Assembly (NCBI GenBank): GCA_025358575.1 | Contig: JANYJA010000111.1 | Location: 1-38,406 of the forward strand | Length of the DNA stretch: 38,406 bases | Source: Terriglobia bacterium | GTDB lineage: Bacteria > Acidobacteriota > Terriglobia > Bryobacterales > Bryobacteraceae | Reading direction: 5' to 3' | In this document: piece by piece, positions 17,082-25,361 of the stretch | How the letters are laid out: each line of letters begins with the position of its first letter | How positions within the stretch are numbered: the first letter of the stretch is position 1 | Notes under the pieces: model-generated | Told to the model about the DNA's origin: nothing | The model's input: only the letters and a program-made list of their open reading frames with translations | The model's database searches: none | Position numbers and translations under genes: made by a program

Positions 17082-17125
17082 AAAAACTGACGCCGGCGAG
17101 CACGGCAAAGTCATCACTGGCGCCG
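17082..17125 (-). terminator. Possible weak attenuator between pqqA and pqqB
   Basis: On the minus strand a CGGCG (17125-17121) can pair with CGCCG (17098-17094), and an overlapping ACGGC/GCCGT pairing is also possible. A T5 run (complement of 17082-17086) follows seven bases after the stem. In known pqq operons pqqA transcript exceeds that of later genes, so partial termination here would make sense. The stem is short with a long loop, so the call is tentative. Confidence 0.25.
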
Positions 17126-17138
17126 TTTTGAGAGAATT

Positions 17139-17216
17139 TTAGAAATCGGCGTTGCTGTAAGAATTGATTTCGCAGCTCAGGCAGATTTCTTCGACCGTAG
17201 GCGTTTCCCAGTTCAT
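17139..17216 (-). CDS. pqqA: PQQ precursor peptide PqqA (25 residues)
   Basis: PqqA is the ribosomal peptide whose Glu and Tyr side chains become PQQ. The frame from ATG 17216 to TAA 17139 encodes MNWETPTVEEI followed by CLSCEINSYSNADF. The crosslinked pair is E16 and Y20 in E-I-N-S-Y, the invariant E-x3-Y spacing of PqqA. Length (22-29 is usual) and the MxW start with an EEIC stretch match PqqA of Methylobacterium type. AAGGAAG lies about 7 bases upstream of the ATG as a good ribosome site. It is first in the pqqABCDE order, 86 bases before pqqB. It is too short to be found by ordinary ORF length cut-offs. Confidence 0.93.
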   Translation of the reverse strand: MNWETPTVEEICLSCEINSYSNADF

Positions 17217-17272
17217 TGGATTCTTCCTTTTATCCAGCAAGTTGCGGATTCATTCAGATTACCATAGCTCCA

Positions 17273-18496
17273 GTGGACGCCAAGACCGGGCAAATCGGAA
17301 CCTTTCATGCGCTGCAAAACCGCGATTTCCGGTTATTGTGGATCGGGCTGTCGGTATCCGCCGTAGGAACGTGGATGCAGATAGTCGCGCAGAGTCTCCT
17401 CGTCCTTGACCTGACGCACGGATCGGCGCTAGCCCTGGGGACCGTTTCGGCGGCTCAGGCAGTTGCTTTCCTCCTTTTCGCCCCAGTCGGCGGCGGCATC
17501 GCGGACCGAATAGGCAAGCGAAAGTTGCTGCTTCTCACGCAAAGCATCATGATGGCCTTCGCATTTTTGTTGGGGTTGCTGGCGGCGCTTGGCATGGTTC
17601 GTTTCTGGATGATTCCGATGGTGGCTTTCGGCAGCGGTGCCGCATTGAGCTTCGATCAGCCTGCCCGCAATGCTTTGGTGACCGAATTGGTTCCGAATGA
17701 GAGCCTGATGAACGCAGTCGCGCTCCAATCGGCGGTGTTCAACGGAGCATCGCTTTTGGGCCCCGCTCTCGGAGGGCTCGCGCTAAGCAGACTCGGGTAT
17801 GCAGGGAATTTTTTTCTGAATGCGGCAAGTTTTTGGGGGGTTTTAACAGCCCTGGTTCTCATGCGCGAAGCGCCTGCCGTAGTAAGGCCCGTCGGAAGAT
17901 TGTTCGATTCGGTGCAAGAATCTTTGACTTTTGTGCGCCAGGACGCCGTGCTGCCATGGGTAATTGTTGCGTTTGGCGCACTGATGTTCTTCGGTCCTTC
18001 TCCAGCACTGATGCTGCCGTTGTTTGCGCGGCAGGTTCTGCATGCCGGCCCGTCGGAACTCGGCTTCCTGTTTTCCGCTGCTGGAGCCGGGACGGTGGTG
18101 AGCGCGCTGATCGTTGCATCGTTGGGTGACCTTCGGCGTAAAGGCCGGTTGCTGCTGTGGTCGATCCTGATCTGGGTAGTGGCCCTGGCCGCCTTCGGCT
18201 TAAGCGGAAGCTTGGGTGTCGCAGTCCCCGCGTTGTTCCTGCTAGGCGCGGCGCAGAACGGAGTAGGAGTTGCGAGCGTGACACTTTTGCAGACACGCGT
18301 TCCGCCGGCCATGCGCGGACGCGCTATGAGCCTAAACACACTGCTGATTATGTTCGTTCGTCCACTCGGGGACTTTCCCGCGGCAGCACTGATTGGGGCG
18401 CTCGGGTTGCGCTCGACAGCCCTGGTGGGTGCTGCGGCAGTAGCGATCACGGCTGGAGCGATCTTTGTGGCCCGACGAGCAGTCCGCGACGCCTGA
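17273..18496 (+). CDS. MFS transporter (EntS-like, 12 membrane segments)
   Basis: The protein has the major facilitator layout with about twelve hydrophobic segments. It begins with a cytoplasmic leader FHALQNRDFRLLWIGLSVSAVG, and the loop between segments 2 and 3 carries GGGIADRIGKRKLL, the MFS signature. FDQPARNALVTELVP after segment 4 is typical of the EntS/MFS_3 group of exporters. I prefer GTG 17273 (408 residues, starting MDAKTGQIG after Met replaces Val); an in-frame TTG at 17216 would add 19 residues and overlap the pqqA start codon. It is divergent from pqqA with 56 bases between, so it may share control with the PQQ operon. Cargo is unknown. Confidence 0.88.
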   Translation: MDAKTGQIGTFHALQNRDFRLLWIGLSVSAVGTWMQIVAQSLLVLDLTHGSALALGTVSAAQAVAFLLFAPVGGGIADRIGKRKLLLLTQSIMMAFAFLLGLLAALGMVRFWMIPMVAFGSGAALSFDQPARNALVTELVPNESLMNAVALQSAVFNGASLLGPALGGLALSRLGYAGNFFLNAASFWGVLTALVLMREAPAVVRPVGRLFDSVQESLTFVRQDAVLPWVIVAFGALMFFGPSPALMLPLFARQVLHAGPSELGFLFSAAGAGTVVSALIVASLGDLRRKGRLLLWSILIWVVALAAFGLSGSLGVAVPALFLLGAAQNGVGVASVTLLQTRVPPAMRGRAMSLNTLLIMFVRPLGDFPAAALIGALGLRSTALVGAAAVAITAGAIFVARRAVRDA

Positions 18497-18599
18497 ATCG
18501 TACGCGGAAAGATCGTATTCTCTCGGATCTTCTAAGAAACATCGGGCGTAAGCGGGGGAGAATTAGCTCCAGCGCGACTATGGATTTAGAACATCACGC

Positions 18600-19199
18600 G
18601 TGGAAAGCAAGATAAAACAGCGCACGCCAGAGTCGCCTGGGTTTGAAGGTATTGCCGAAGACCGCAAACTCGTCTCGGCGATTCTGGCTGGCGACCGGAA
18701 AGCTACGGCCGAATTCGTCGCACGCTACAGCGACCGGATTTTCGGTTACGTCTGGCACAGGATGCTGCCACGCACCGATCTGGTCGAGGACTTGGTTCAA
18801 GATATTTTCCTCAAGGCCTGGAGAAGTTTGGCGCAATTTCGATATGAATCCGACCTCGCGAACTGGCTGCTCGGCGTAGCCCGCCATCGCGTGGCGGAGC
18901 ATTATCGCAGGCGACTGCGAGAATCGCTCGAGCAGGTGGAACCCAATGAACTAACAGACGAGCTCGCTGGAATTGAGCCGCCCTGGGATGAGGAATTAGA
19001 CCGGCAGCGAGTACGCGAGCGAACGCAATTGATTCTAGCCACTCTGCCTGAAGATTACAGCATTGCGTTGCAGTGGCGGTATTGGGAGAAGTGCACCACG
19101 CGCGAGATGGCCGTGCTTACGGGCAAAACAGAGAAGTCAATGGAGAGGCTGTTGGCGCGGGCCAGAGAGGCTTTTCGCAAGAGGTGGGATCATGAGTGA
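18600..19199 (+). CDS. ECF-type RNA polymerase sigma factor
   Basis: The 199-residue protein has sigma-70 region 2 at about residues 37-101, including RIFGYVWHRM, DLVEDLVQDIFLKAW and the FRYESDLANWLLGVARHRV stretch. It also has region 4 at about 140-198, with a helix-turn-helix in CTTREMAVLTGKTEKSMERLLARAREAF. Regions 1 and 3 are absent, as in ECF (extracytoplasmic function) sigma factors. The start is GTG 18600, because no in-frame ATG precedes region 2. Its stop TGA overlaps the next gene's ATG region by eight bases, so it is translationally coupled to a small Cys/His protein that may be its regulator. Its target promoters are not evident in the window. Confidence 0.92.
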   Translation: MESKIKQRTPESPGFEGIAEDRKLVSAILAGDRKATAEFVARYSDRIFGYVWHRMLPRTDLVEDLVQDIFLKAWRSLAQFRYESDLANWLLGVARHRVAEHYRRRLRESLEQVEPNELTDELAGIEPPWDEELDRQRVRERTQLILATLPEDYSIALQWRYWEKCTTREMAVLTGKTEKSMERLLARAREAFRKRWDHE

Positions 19200-19530
19200 C
19201 CGTTCGCGGGACGACCGATGGATGGACGAAGTGGGGGACCGAACGATGGCATTCAGTATGCCGGCTCCGTCGCGATTCAAGGCGAAGCTCTACTCGCGAC
19301 TCGTTGAGGCGCAGGCGCAATCCACTGGCCTGGCACCCTTATCGCAATCGAGCGCAAACGGTTTCGGCCTCTGCATATTCGAGAAATTGGTTCACATTGC
19401 GCCTGTTGGCGCGGCCGTTGCAACGCGCAATCCATGCCGGATTTGCCACGCACGCGTGATGGCTGAGCGCCTGGAACACGCGCCGATCTATTGGCCGCAT
19501 TGCCCCTACGTGCAATTTCAAAATCGATAG
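19192..19530 (+). CDS. Small sigma-coupled Cys/His-rich protein of unknown function
   Basis: ATG 19192 lies inside the last codons of the ECF sigma gene (overlap of eight bases), and the frame runs 112 residues to TGA-free open end at 19530. It has no signal peptide or membrane segment. The N-terminal 45 residues are charged and contain APSRFKAKLYSRLVEAQ. After a Ser/Ala linker comes a conserved-looking C-terminal module: GLCIFEKLVHIAP, then NPCRICHARVMAE and PIYWPHCPYVQFQNR. Candidate metal or redox ligands are C61, C82, C85, H86, H96, H103 and C104. CxxCH is also a haem c motif, but there is no export signal, so zinc binding is more likely. Coupling suggests an anti-sigma or accessory role; I do not recognise the family with certainty. 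Confidence 0.75.
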   Translation: MSDRSRDDRWMDEVGDRTMAFSMPAPSRFKAKLYSRLVEAQAQSTGLAPLSQSSANGFGLCIFEKLVHIAPVGAAVATRNPCRICHARVMAERLEHAPIYWPHCPYVQFQNR

Positions 19531-19647
19531 GCCGACCGTGCCGGGGACATGTTTGGGCACATAAACAGCGACGGAACATTTTCAAAAGCAGCTGGGCAAA
19601 TTCCTCACCAAACCTTAACTCAACAGCCGGTACACCATGTTCTAGTC

Positions 19648-20331
19648 TTAGAAGTACTTCACAAACCCAAACAGGTTCCGGAAACTTGCTAGCATCCGGT
19701 CGCCAGGCGGCGACAACTGCGCGCTGATTGGATTCGAGCGCGCGGTCTCGGCGAAAGAATACCGAAAGGCCCATCCGCGATACACGCGAAGATCAATACC
19801 GACTGCGACGTGCAAAGCCACTGCTGCGGAATCAAAGCGCTGAGGCCGTGGAATGCCGTTTGACGAAGATTGGCTTGTGGGGACCGCTTTCAAGCAAACC
19901 ACGCCCGTGCCCACCGACAGAAAGGGCCGTGCCCAACTCGACCGCTGGCGAAAATAGAGCAACAGGCTGGCCAAACCCGAATACTGCCGGATCGAGAAAG
20001 CCTGCTGGTAGAAAGCCGTGGGTAAAGCTTGCAACGACGCGAGTGCCGCGTCATTCCGGTTCCACAAGTAATCCACCTGGGTGCTGAAATAATCGTTCCA
20101 ATGAACGCCGGCGAGAAGGTCAATCGTCGGTCCGTTCTCCGGCTTATAGGAGGAGGCGCTCAACGCCGGCGGATGAAGAACCGTTTTTCCGTCGGCGGAA
20201 AGCGCATCAATTCCACCGAGCCCTCCTGCAAAGAAGCGGCTTTGGTCGGCTCCGCACACTGGCAGCCCGAGCGTCAGTGAAAGCATCACGCCCGCAAGTA
20301 TTGCCAGATGAAATCTGATGCAAAAGAACAA
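19648..20331 (-). CDS. Outer-membrane beta-barrel-like protein
   Basis: This 227-residue protein starts with a signal peptide (hydrophobic residues 8-24, then GLPVCGA). Alternating hydrophobic/aromatic strands follow, such as PTIDLLAGVHWNDYFSTQVDYLW, GLASLLLYFRQ, RPFLSVGTGVV, LHVAVGIDLRVYRGWAFRYSF. It ends with an aromatic Phe (FGFVKYF), as outer-membrane barrels recognised by BAM do. The likely fold is an eight-stranded porin/OmpA-like barrel. The TTG at 20331 is the outermost start; a later GTG/ATG near 20289-20286 would still leave a short signal. It sits 14 bases downstream of the lactonase-like gene and probably shares its transcript. Function unknown. Confidence 0.7.
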   Translation of the reverse strand: MFFCIRFHLAILAGVMLSLTLGLPVCGADQSRFFAGGLGGIDALSADGKTVLHPPALSASSYKPENGPTIDLLAGVHWNDYFSTQVDYLWNRNDAALASLQALPTAFYQQAFSIRQYSGLASLLLYFRQRSSWARPFLSVGTGVVCLKAVPTSQSSSNGIPRPQRFDSAAVALHVAVGIDLRVYRGWAFRYSFAETARSNPISAQLSPPGDRMLASFRNLFGFVKYF

Positions 20332-20345
20332 TCTTCTAGATTACG

Positions 20346-21446
20346 TCAGCGCGCGGCGAGGCCGGTCGCGGAGAGATCCAGAGTTCCGAATGTCCCGCTA
20401 TCCGAAAGGCTTCCGTCCTGGTGGACGCGGTATCCCTGCAGGGTTCCGGCTTGGCCGTTAAGAATATAAAGGAAGCTGCTGTCGCGGGTCATATCCATAT
20501 CCGTGGGCCCCGCACCGGCCGCGGCCGCGATCCCATTGCCAATCACATGCAAGGAGCCATCATGATCCAGCAGATAAGCCGAAAGGTTGTTGCTCGCCGT
20601 ATTCGATACATATACATAGTGATTGTCTTTCGTCACCGCAATCCAGCACGCGGCAGCCTGCCCGTTGTTCACGGGACCGGTAATTAATTGCAGCGTACCG
20701 CTGGAGGAGACATTGTACGAAGAAACGGCGCTTTGGCCGGCGGTACCGCCAAACGCGTCAGTAACAAGCAAATGGCCATTTCCGTCGAACAAAAAACCGA
20801 ATGGAGTTTGTCCCGTGGATGGCTGGGGGTTTGGCCCCACCAGCGTTCCATCCGTTTGAACCACGTACGTGTCAATCAGGTTTGTGGCCTTCTCGGTCGT
20901 GAGCAGCAGCCCCCCGTCGTTGCTGAATCCAATCTGGGGTGCGACCGGCGACGCCGTGCTGAGCGGCCGCGTAGAATTCGGAATGGCCGCGAGTCGGCCT
21001 TCAAGCAAACGGAAACCTGTTACATTCGCGGGGCTGCCGGCGTTCAGCACGTACACCAAACCGTTATAAATGGCGATGCTCTCCGGCTGCGCGCCGCCGG
21101 AAGGCGTAACACTCACGAGTTCGGGCCTGCCTCCGCCGACTTCAAATACCGAAATGGAGTTATCCCCGGCGTTGACGGTGAGCAGCCACCGGCCCCCCTT
21201 CGTCATTTGCACGGCATTGCTTGAGCCCAGTGCCGACCCCGTGCCTGCGCCTCCAGTTGGGAGCGATGAATCCCACGTCAACGCTCCGTTAGCAGCCCGG
21301 CGAAATGTGACGAGCTGGTTTAGTGGCGCGGTATTTGTCATCGTGTATACTTCGCCGGGACTAGAATCCCTCGCGCTGTCCACGTTTTGACCTTGCATCA
21401 GCAAAGCGCAAAGCGGCAGGATCGTAAAATTCAGTAGTTTCTTCAT
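20346..21446 (-). CDS. Secreted beta-propeller protein, lactonase/YVTN family
   Basis: The 366-residue protein has a signal peptide (MKKLLNFTILPLCALLMQGQ) and then about seven repeats of a beta-propeller blade. Repeated elements include GRWLLTVNAGDNSISVFEVG, NGLVYVLNAGSPANVTGFRL, HYVYVSNTASNNLSAYLLD and SSFLYILNGQAGTLQGYRV. This pattern (YV-x-N-x2-S-N-x-L-S-x-Y) is that of the 6-phosphogluconolactonase-like / YVTN family. Export argues against a cytoplasmic pentose phosphate role. Similar proteins in acidobacteria are usually of unknown substrate. AAGGAG lies 12 bases before ATG 21446. It is divergent from the secretin gene and upstream of the OMP-like gene. Confidence 0.85.
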   Translation of the reverse strand: MKKLLNFTILPLCALLMQGQNVDSARDSSPGEVYTMTNTAPLNQLVTFRRAANGALTWDSSLPTGGAGTGSALGSSNAVQMTKGGRWLLTVNAGDNSISVFEVGGGRPELVSVTPSGGAQPESIAIYNGLVYVLNAGSPANVTGFRLLEGRLAAIPNSTRPLSTASPVAPQIGFSNDGGLLLTTEKATNLIDTYVVQTDGTLVGPNPQPSTGQTPFGFLFDGNGHLLVTDAFGGTAGQSAVSSYNVSSSGTLQLITGPVNNGQAAACWIAVTKDNHYVYVSNTASNNLSAYLLDHDGSLHVIGNGIAAAAGAGPTDMDMTRDSSFLYILNGQAGTLQGYRVHQDGSLSDSGTFGTLDLSATGLAAR

Positions 21447-21610
21447 GGCTATACATGTCTCCTTGGTCTCGAGTCCTTCCTGTGGAAGGAGTCTTGTGGA
21501 TAGTCGCTCCCAGGACCGATATCCCCCGACAACGTCAAAACTTTTTTGTAGTCATTCGGACAAAATTCCATAAACCTGCACGCCCGGCTTGCGCTATCCG
21601 TCATATCTAT

Positions 21611-23176
21611 TTGCAACGATTAGCGATACTTACAGCAGTTCTACTCTGTTGTGCTCATGTGGCAATGGCATCGCCTGCTTCAGAACTTTATAAGCGGGGC
21701 CGCAAAGCCGAACTTGCCGGGGAAATGTCGCGTGCGTATCTGCTTTACGCGGAAGCGGCGGCCCTGGAACCGCACAAGCACGGTTACTGGCAAAGAGCGG
21801 ATGCAGTGCGCTCGCGGGCGGCCATGGAATCGAAGCCGAAGCTCGCCGCCGACGCTGAACCGGCAGCAGACTCCGCGTTGCCCGATGAACCGCCGCATTT
21901 CGACAGCATGACGGCGAAGGACCTGGCGGAAGCGCGCCAGCCAAGACCGGCTAATCTTCTGCAGGCTAAGCCGGGCCGCCAGAATATCGATATCCGGGGC
22001 GATGGTAAAGCGCTCTTCGAGCAAGTGTCCGCTCGCTTCGGGCTCCAGTCCGTGTTTGACAGCGACTATACTCCCACTCCGTCTTTTCGGTTTCGCATGG
22101 AAGACGCGGATTACCGCGATGCGCTTCATGGCCTTGAAGCCGCCACTAACTCCTTTGTGGTTCCACTGTCGTCGAATTTGATAATGGTGGCGGTAGACAC
22201 CATGGAGAAGCGCAACGACCTTGAACAGACCATGAGCGTGACGGTTCCGGTGCCTCAAGCGCTCAACAACCAGGAACTCATTGAGATGGCGCAAGCCATT
22301 CGCCAAACCGTCGGTATCGAAAAAATGTCTTGGGACGTGGCGGCTGGGCAAGTTTTCATTCGCGACCGCGTGTCACGCGTACTCGCCGCTCAGAAGCTGT
22401 TTCAGGATTTGCTCACGTACCGCTCGCAGGTGGTGATTGAGCTGCAGTTTATTGAGGTTCACGCAAGCGACATGCTCACTTACGGATTCGATCTGCCGAG
22501 TAATTTTCCGCTGGTATTCCTCGGGCAGTTCCTGAACTATAAGGGTTCGATCCCCTCCGCCCTGAGTGGTCTGGCCCTGTTCGGCGGCGGCCGCACGTTG
22601 TTAGGAATCGGGCTCACCGACGCCAGTTTCTTCGCCAACATGAGCAAAACGTCCGCCCGGACACTGCTGAAGACTGAGATTCGTTCCGTGGATGGCCAAC
22701 CCGCTACCCTAAAGATTGGCGACAAATATCCGGTTCTTACAGGCGGCTACCTGGGCACCATCACCCAGCCGGGAGCTGTGTTCCGGCCGCCGCCATCCTA
22801 CACGTTCGAAGATTTAGGGATCAGCCTGAAAGTGACCCCCCACGTGCATGGAATGAATGAGGTCTCTCTGGATATCGAAAGCGAATTTAAGGTTTTGACA
22901 GGGCAAGCGCTTAACGGCGTGCCAATTATTTCGAACCGGCAAATTAACTCAAAGGTGCGGCTGATTAACGACCAATGGGCGATTGCCGCAGGATTGATGA
23001 CGGAGTCAAATACAAAAACAATTACCGGGATGGGCGGACTGTCGCGGGAGAAACAGAAGGATCGTGCGGAGGTGCTGGTGCTGATGAAGCCCCGTTTGAT
23101 CGGGCTCCCCCCGGATCAGATCGTGACGCAGCCGTATCGGATTGGATCGGAATCGCGCACGCTCACACCACTCTAA
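21611..23176 (+). CDS. Secretin-like outer-membrane protein (type II/III secretion family)
   Basis: The C-terminal half matches the bacterial secretin family: VVIELQFIEVHASDMLTYGFDL, then KIGDKYPVLTGG, LKVTPHVHG, and the signature NGVPIISNRQINSKVRLINDQWAIAAGLM. Ahead of it are a short TPR-like segment (SELYKRGRKAELAGEMSRAYLLYAEAAALEP) and an N-domain with an AMIN/N0-like DIRGDGKALFEQVSARFG. I chose TTG 21611 because it places QRLAILTAVLLCCAHVAMA directly at the N-terminus as a signal peptide. An in-frame ATG at 21455 would add 52 residues and almost touch the divergent gene. The protein is then 521 residues. No other secretion or pilus gene is nearby, so it is an orphan. Partners must be elsewhere. 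Confidence 0.82.
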   Translation: MQRLAILTAVLLCCAHVAMASPASELYKRGRKAELAGEMSRAYLLYAEAAALEPHKHGYWQRADAVRSRAAMESKPKLAADAEPAADSALPDEPPHFDSMTAKDLAEARQPRPANLLQAKPGRQNIDIRGDGKALFEQVSARFGLQSVFDSDYTPTPSFRFRMEDADYRDALHGLEAATNSFVVPLSSNLIMVAVDTMEKRNDLEQTMSVTVPVPQALNNQELIEMAQAIRQTVGIEKMSWDVAAGQVFIRDRVSRVLAAQKLFQDLLTYRSQVVIELQFIEVHASDMLTYGFDLPSNFPLVFLGQFLNYKGSIPSALSGLALFGGGRTLLGIGLTDASFFANMSKTSARTLLKTEIRSVDGQPATLKIGDKYPVLTGGYLGTITQPGAVFRPPPSYTFEDLGISLKVTPHVHGMNEVSLDIESEFKVLTGQALNGVPIISNRQINSKVRLINDQWAIAAGLMTESNTKTITGMGGLSREKQKDRAEVLVLMKPRLIGLPPDQIVTQPYRIGSESRTLTPL

Positions 23177-23178
23177 AC

Positions 23179-23214
23179 AAAAAAAGGCGCGCCAGCCCGA
23201 AAGCCGACGCGCCC
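23179..23214 (-). terminator. Rho-independent terminator of the arylsulfotransferase gene
   Basis: On the minus strand, 23 bases past the ASST stop, GGCGCGTCGGC pairs with GCTGGCGCGCC (two mismatches) around a CTTTCGG-type loop. Seven T residues (complement of 23179-23185) then TGTTT follow. It lies between convergent genes and may also slow plus-strand transcripts of the secretin, though that side lacks a T run. Confidence 0.75.
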
Positions 23215-23236
23215 AAGGAGTAAAACTGGCTATTGC

Positions 23237-25141
23237 CTACGGAGCTGCGGTGTACAAATCCTTCATCCGGAAGCTTCGATAGCTCGAGGCTGCCGCAGTC
23301 AACTGGTAGCTAATCGGGCCAGCGGGCGTGAACTCGATGTCCGAGTCGAACGCCACCGGCGGCGGGCCGCCGATGCCGGGTTGGAAGTGAAAGTTTCCAT
23401 TGGCGAGGCGCTGCGCGCTCCCGACAGCGAACGCATATACGCCGCTATCGTAGTAAACGGGGCTGACCGTGCGGGCCGCTTCATTGACCGTCAGCACCAT
23501 CCCGCGGCTATGCTCCGTGACGCCGGGGTTCTGGGCGACGCGAGTGTTGCCATTGTCCCAAACCGTCATTAAGGTGTTGGCCCCAAGTTCAAAACCCGCG
23601 TCGTGCTGGTGCGTGAACCAGGGGTATGGGTCTGAGCCGCTGACAGTGAAATCCCCGGCATTACCCATCTTCCACAAAACATTTCCCGTCCCGAAGCCGT
23701 TGTTGTAGTCGATCTTAATCACCCAGTCTTGATGGCGAATCGAAGTGACGATGCTGCCGTCACCCGCTTGATATTGGCTGCTGTTAGAGTGGAGCCAGTC
23801 ATTCGCAGCACCACCGATCGGGATGAGCAATGGAGGGCAACCGCCGCTGGGTCCGTTACAAACCTCGCCCAAAATCGCCGTCCGGTTCACGTCTAAGTGG
23901 TCGAATGAGTTCCAGGACCAGGTCAGCTGAAAATTCTGATCCAACACCAGGATGTAATCGCCCAGGATGTCGACACCCGCCGGGTTGGTGCTGCCCTGTA
24001 TGCCGCAGCAGGGATAGTTCTTTTCCGTAGTGCCGTGAACCAGGGTGTAGCCGTTCGGCAGGCGCGCGGCTTCGTGATGGAAGGCACCCGTCGGTGATTT
24101 CCCCTGGGCAGCCAACTGCTCTGAGATCCGCCCTACGTTGGTTTCCCGTATCGCGTTTCCGGCCATGTCTATTTCCCGCAGAATCTGCTGGCTAGTTACG
24201 GAACTGACCGAATTCGGCCCGTTCATGATCATCAGGAAAGTGCCGCCGCTTACTGCCCGGGGTGCCAGTGCACCGGTCTGGGTCGGATCGTTCGCAACGC
24301 CGGCGTAATACCAAATGGGTGCCGTGGTCAAGTCAATGGCCGCCGGAAACACGATTGGATTTGTCGGGCTTACTGGTCCCAACGTCAGGTAGCTATGCAG
24401 AATCACGCTTTCGGTGAGATCCGTATTGGTCTGAGCCGCGATTGTCGTGGTCTCAGTCGGGAACGTCACCGCCAGTGCTCCGGTGGTGTACGTCATCGCT
24501 GGTCCGGGCGTTGCGACCCCTCCGGTGATCACTTCGTAGCGCATGCTATATTGCGTCACCGCCCTCATTCCGCCAATGTAGAAATTGACGCTTTGGCCGC
24601 CTGTTGGGCAAGCTTTGGTGTTCGTCAACACGCTAAATTTGGCTCCCACTCGTGCGAAGCGAACTCGGATCGCGCTGCCCGTGGGGCAGGTCGGAGCACT
24701 GTAGAGAGCTACCAGCGGGTTGGCTGTATTCGAAATCACGGGGGTGGTCCCGATTACCAGGGATGTAGCGGAAAACTGGGCGGTCACGGAAGTTACGCTC
24801 AGGGTAGTGTTATTTCTGACGTCGACTTTAACCTGGTAGGCACCCTCTTGCGTGCTCGGAGTCCATTGAAAGGAGGACGCTTGCGCGTAATCGCGGTTAA
24901 TCGCAAATGTTGCACTCGATCCGGCCGGCCCGGTGCTAAAACGGTATGTTAACAAGCCTGCGGATGTATCCGACGCTGTCACAGTCCAGGTAATTGGGGT
25001 GCCGAGGGGTTGAGGTGAAGAAAGGGACGGCGTCATTGTGACAACTGGCGTCGCCGATAAATGCGTAGCAAAAGGCCCGAGGGCCACGACGCCTGCCGCA
25101 AAAAGCAGGCCTCTCATAGTGGTCTGTATTTGAATCCGCAA
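23237..25141 (-). CDS. Secreted arylsulfotransferase (ASST-type, PAPS-independent)
   Basis: The 634-residue protein has a signal peptide (MRGLLFAAGVVALGPFATHLSA from residue 9), then about 200 residues of Ig/fibronectin-like beta sequence. From about residue 255 it is an arylsulfotransferase propeller. Family marks are FHHEAARLPNGYTLVHG (H355, H356), ANDWLHSNS (H451), GSIVTSIRHQDWVIKID (R469, H470) and WFTHQHDAG (H511, H513). In E. coli ASST the sulfuryl group is carried on a His, with further His and Arg in the site, and these match in style. Such enzymes move sulfate between phenols in the periplasm. The start may be TTG 25141, with GGAG eight bases before it, or ATG 25117. A terminator follows. 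Confidence 0.87.
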   Translation of the reverse strand: MRIQIQTTMRGLLFAAGVVALGPFATHLSATPVVTMTPSLSSPQPLGTPITWTVTASDTSAGLLTYRFSTGPAGSSATFAINRDYAQASSFQWTPSTQEGAYQVKVDVRNNTTLSVTSVTAQFSATSLVIGTTPVISNTANPLVALYSAPTCPTGSAIRVRFARVGAKFSVLTNTKACPTGGQSVNFYIGGMRAVTQYSMRYEVITGGVATPGPAMTYTTGALAVTFPTETTTIAAQTNTDLTESVILHSYLTLGPVSPTNPIVFPAAIDLTTAPIWYYAGVANDPTQTGALAPRAVSGGTFLMIMNGPNSVSSVTSQQILREIDMAGNAIRETNVGRISEQLAAQGKSPTGAFHHEAARLPNGYTLVHGTTEKNYPCCGIQGSTNPAGVDILGDYILVLDQNFQLTWSWNSFDHLDVNRTAILGEVCNGPSGGCPPLLIPIGGAANDWLHSNSSQYQAGDGSIVTSIRHQDWVIKIDYNNGFGTGNVLWKMGNAGDFTVSGSDPYPWFTHQHDAGFELGANTLMTVWDNGNTRVAQNPGVTEHSRGMVLTVNEAARTVSPVYYDSGVYAFAVGSAQRLANGNFHFQPGIGGPPPVAFDSDIEFTPAGPISYQLTAAASSYRSFRMKDLYTAAP

Positions 25142-25361
25142 GGAATTATCTCCGTTTACTTATTTCTCAGGACCCGGTGGGCAGCCATAAAAATGAACTG
25201 CTGCCGGGGGCGAGTTAGAATTATTGGCTTAGGATGGATGGTACGGTAAATTACTAACGTTGTCAAGGTTTTATTGGTCTGGAAGTACTGGCGATCCAGG
25301 CCGCGCGAGGTGGCGTGTAACTATCTTTTGATCGCTGGAAGAGCCGCGGATATGTGGGCCC
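25142..25361. other. Intergenic region between GT and ASST genes, no gene seen
   Basis: These 220 bases have no coding frame that resembles a protein. On the minus strand a GGAG lies just before the ASST start. The stretch is AT-richer than its neighbours (attactaacgttgtcaagg, ttttattgg) and probably holds the ASST promoter, but I do not assign boxes. Confidence 0.4.

Noticed and set aside
19435-19455. CxxCH in the sigma-coupled protein as a c-type haem site
   Set aside because: The protein has no signal peptide, so it would not reach the periplasm where haem c is attached.
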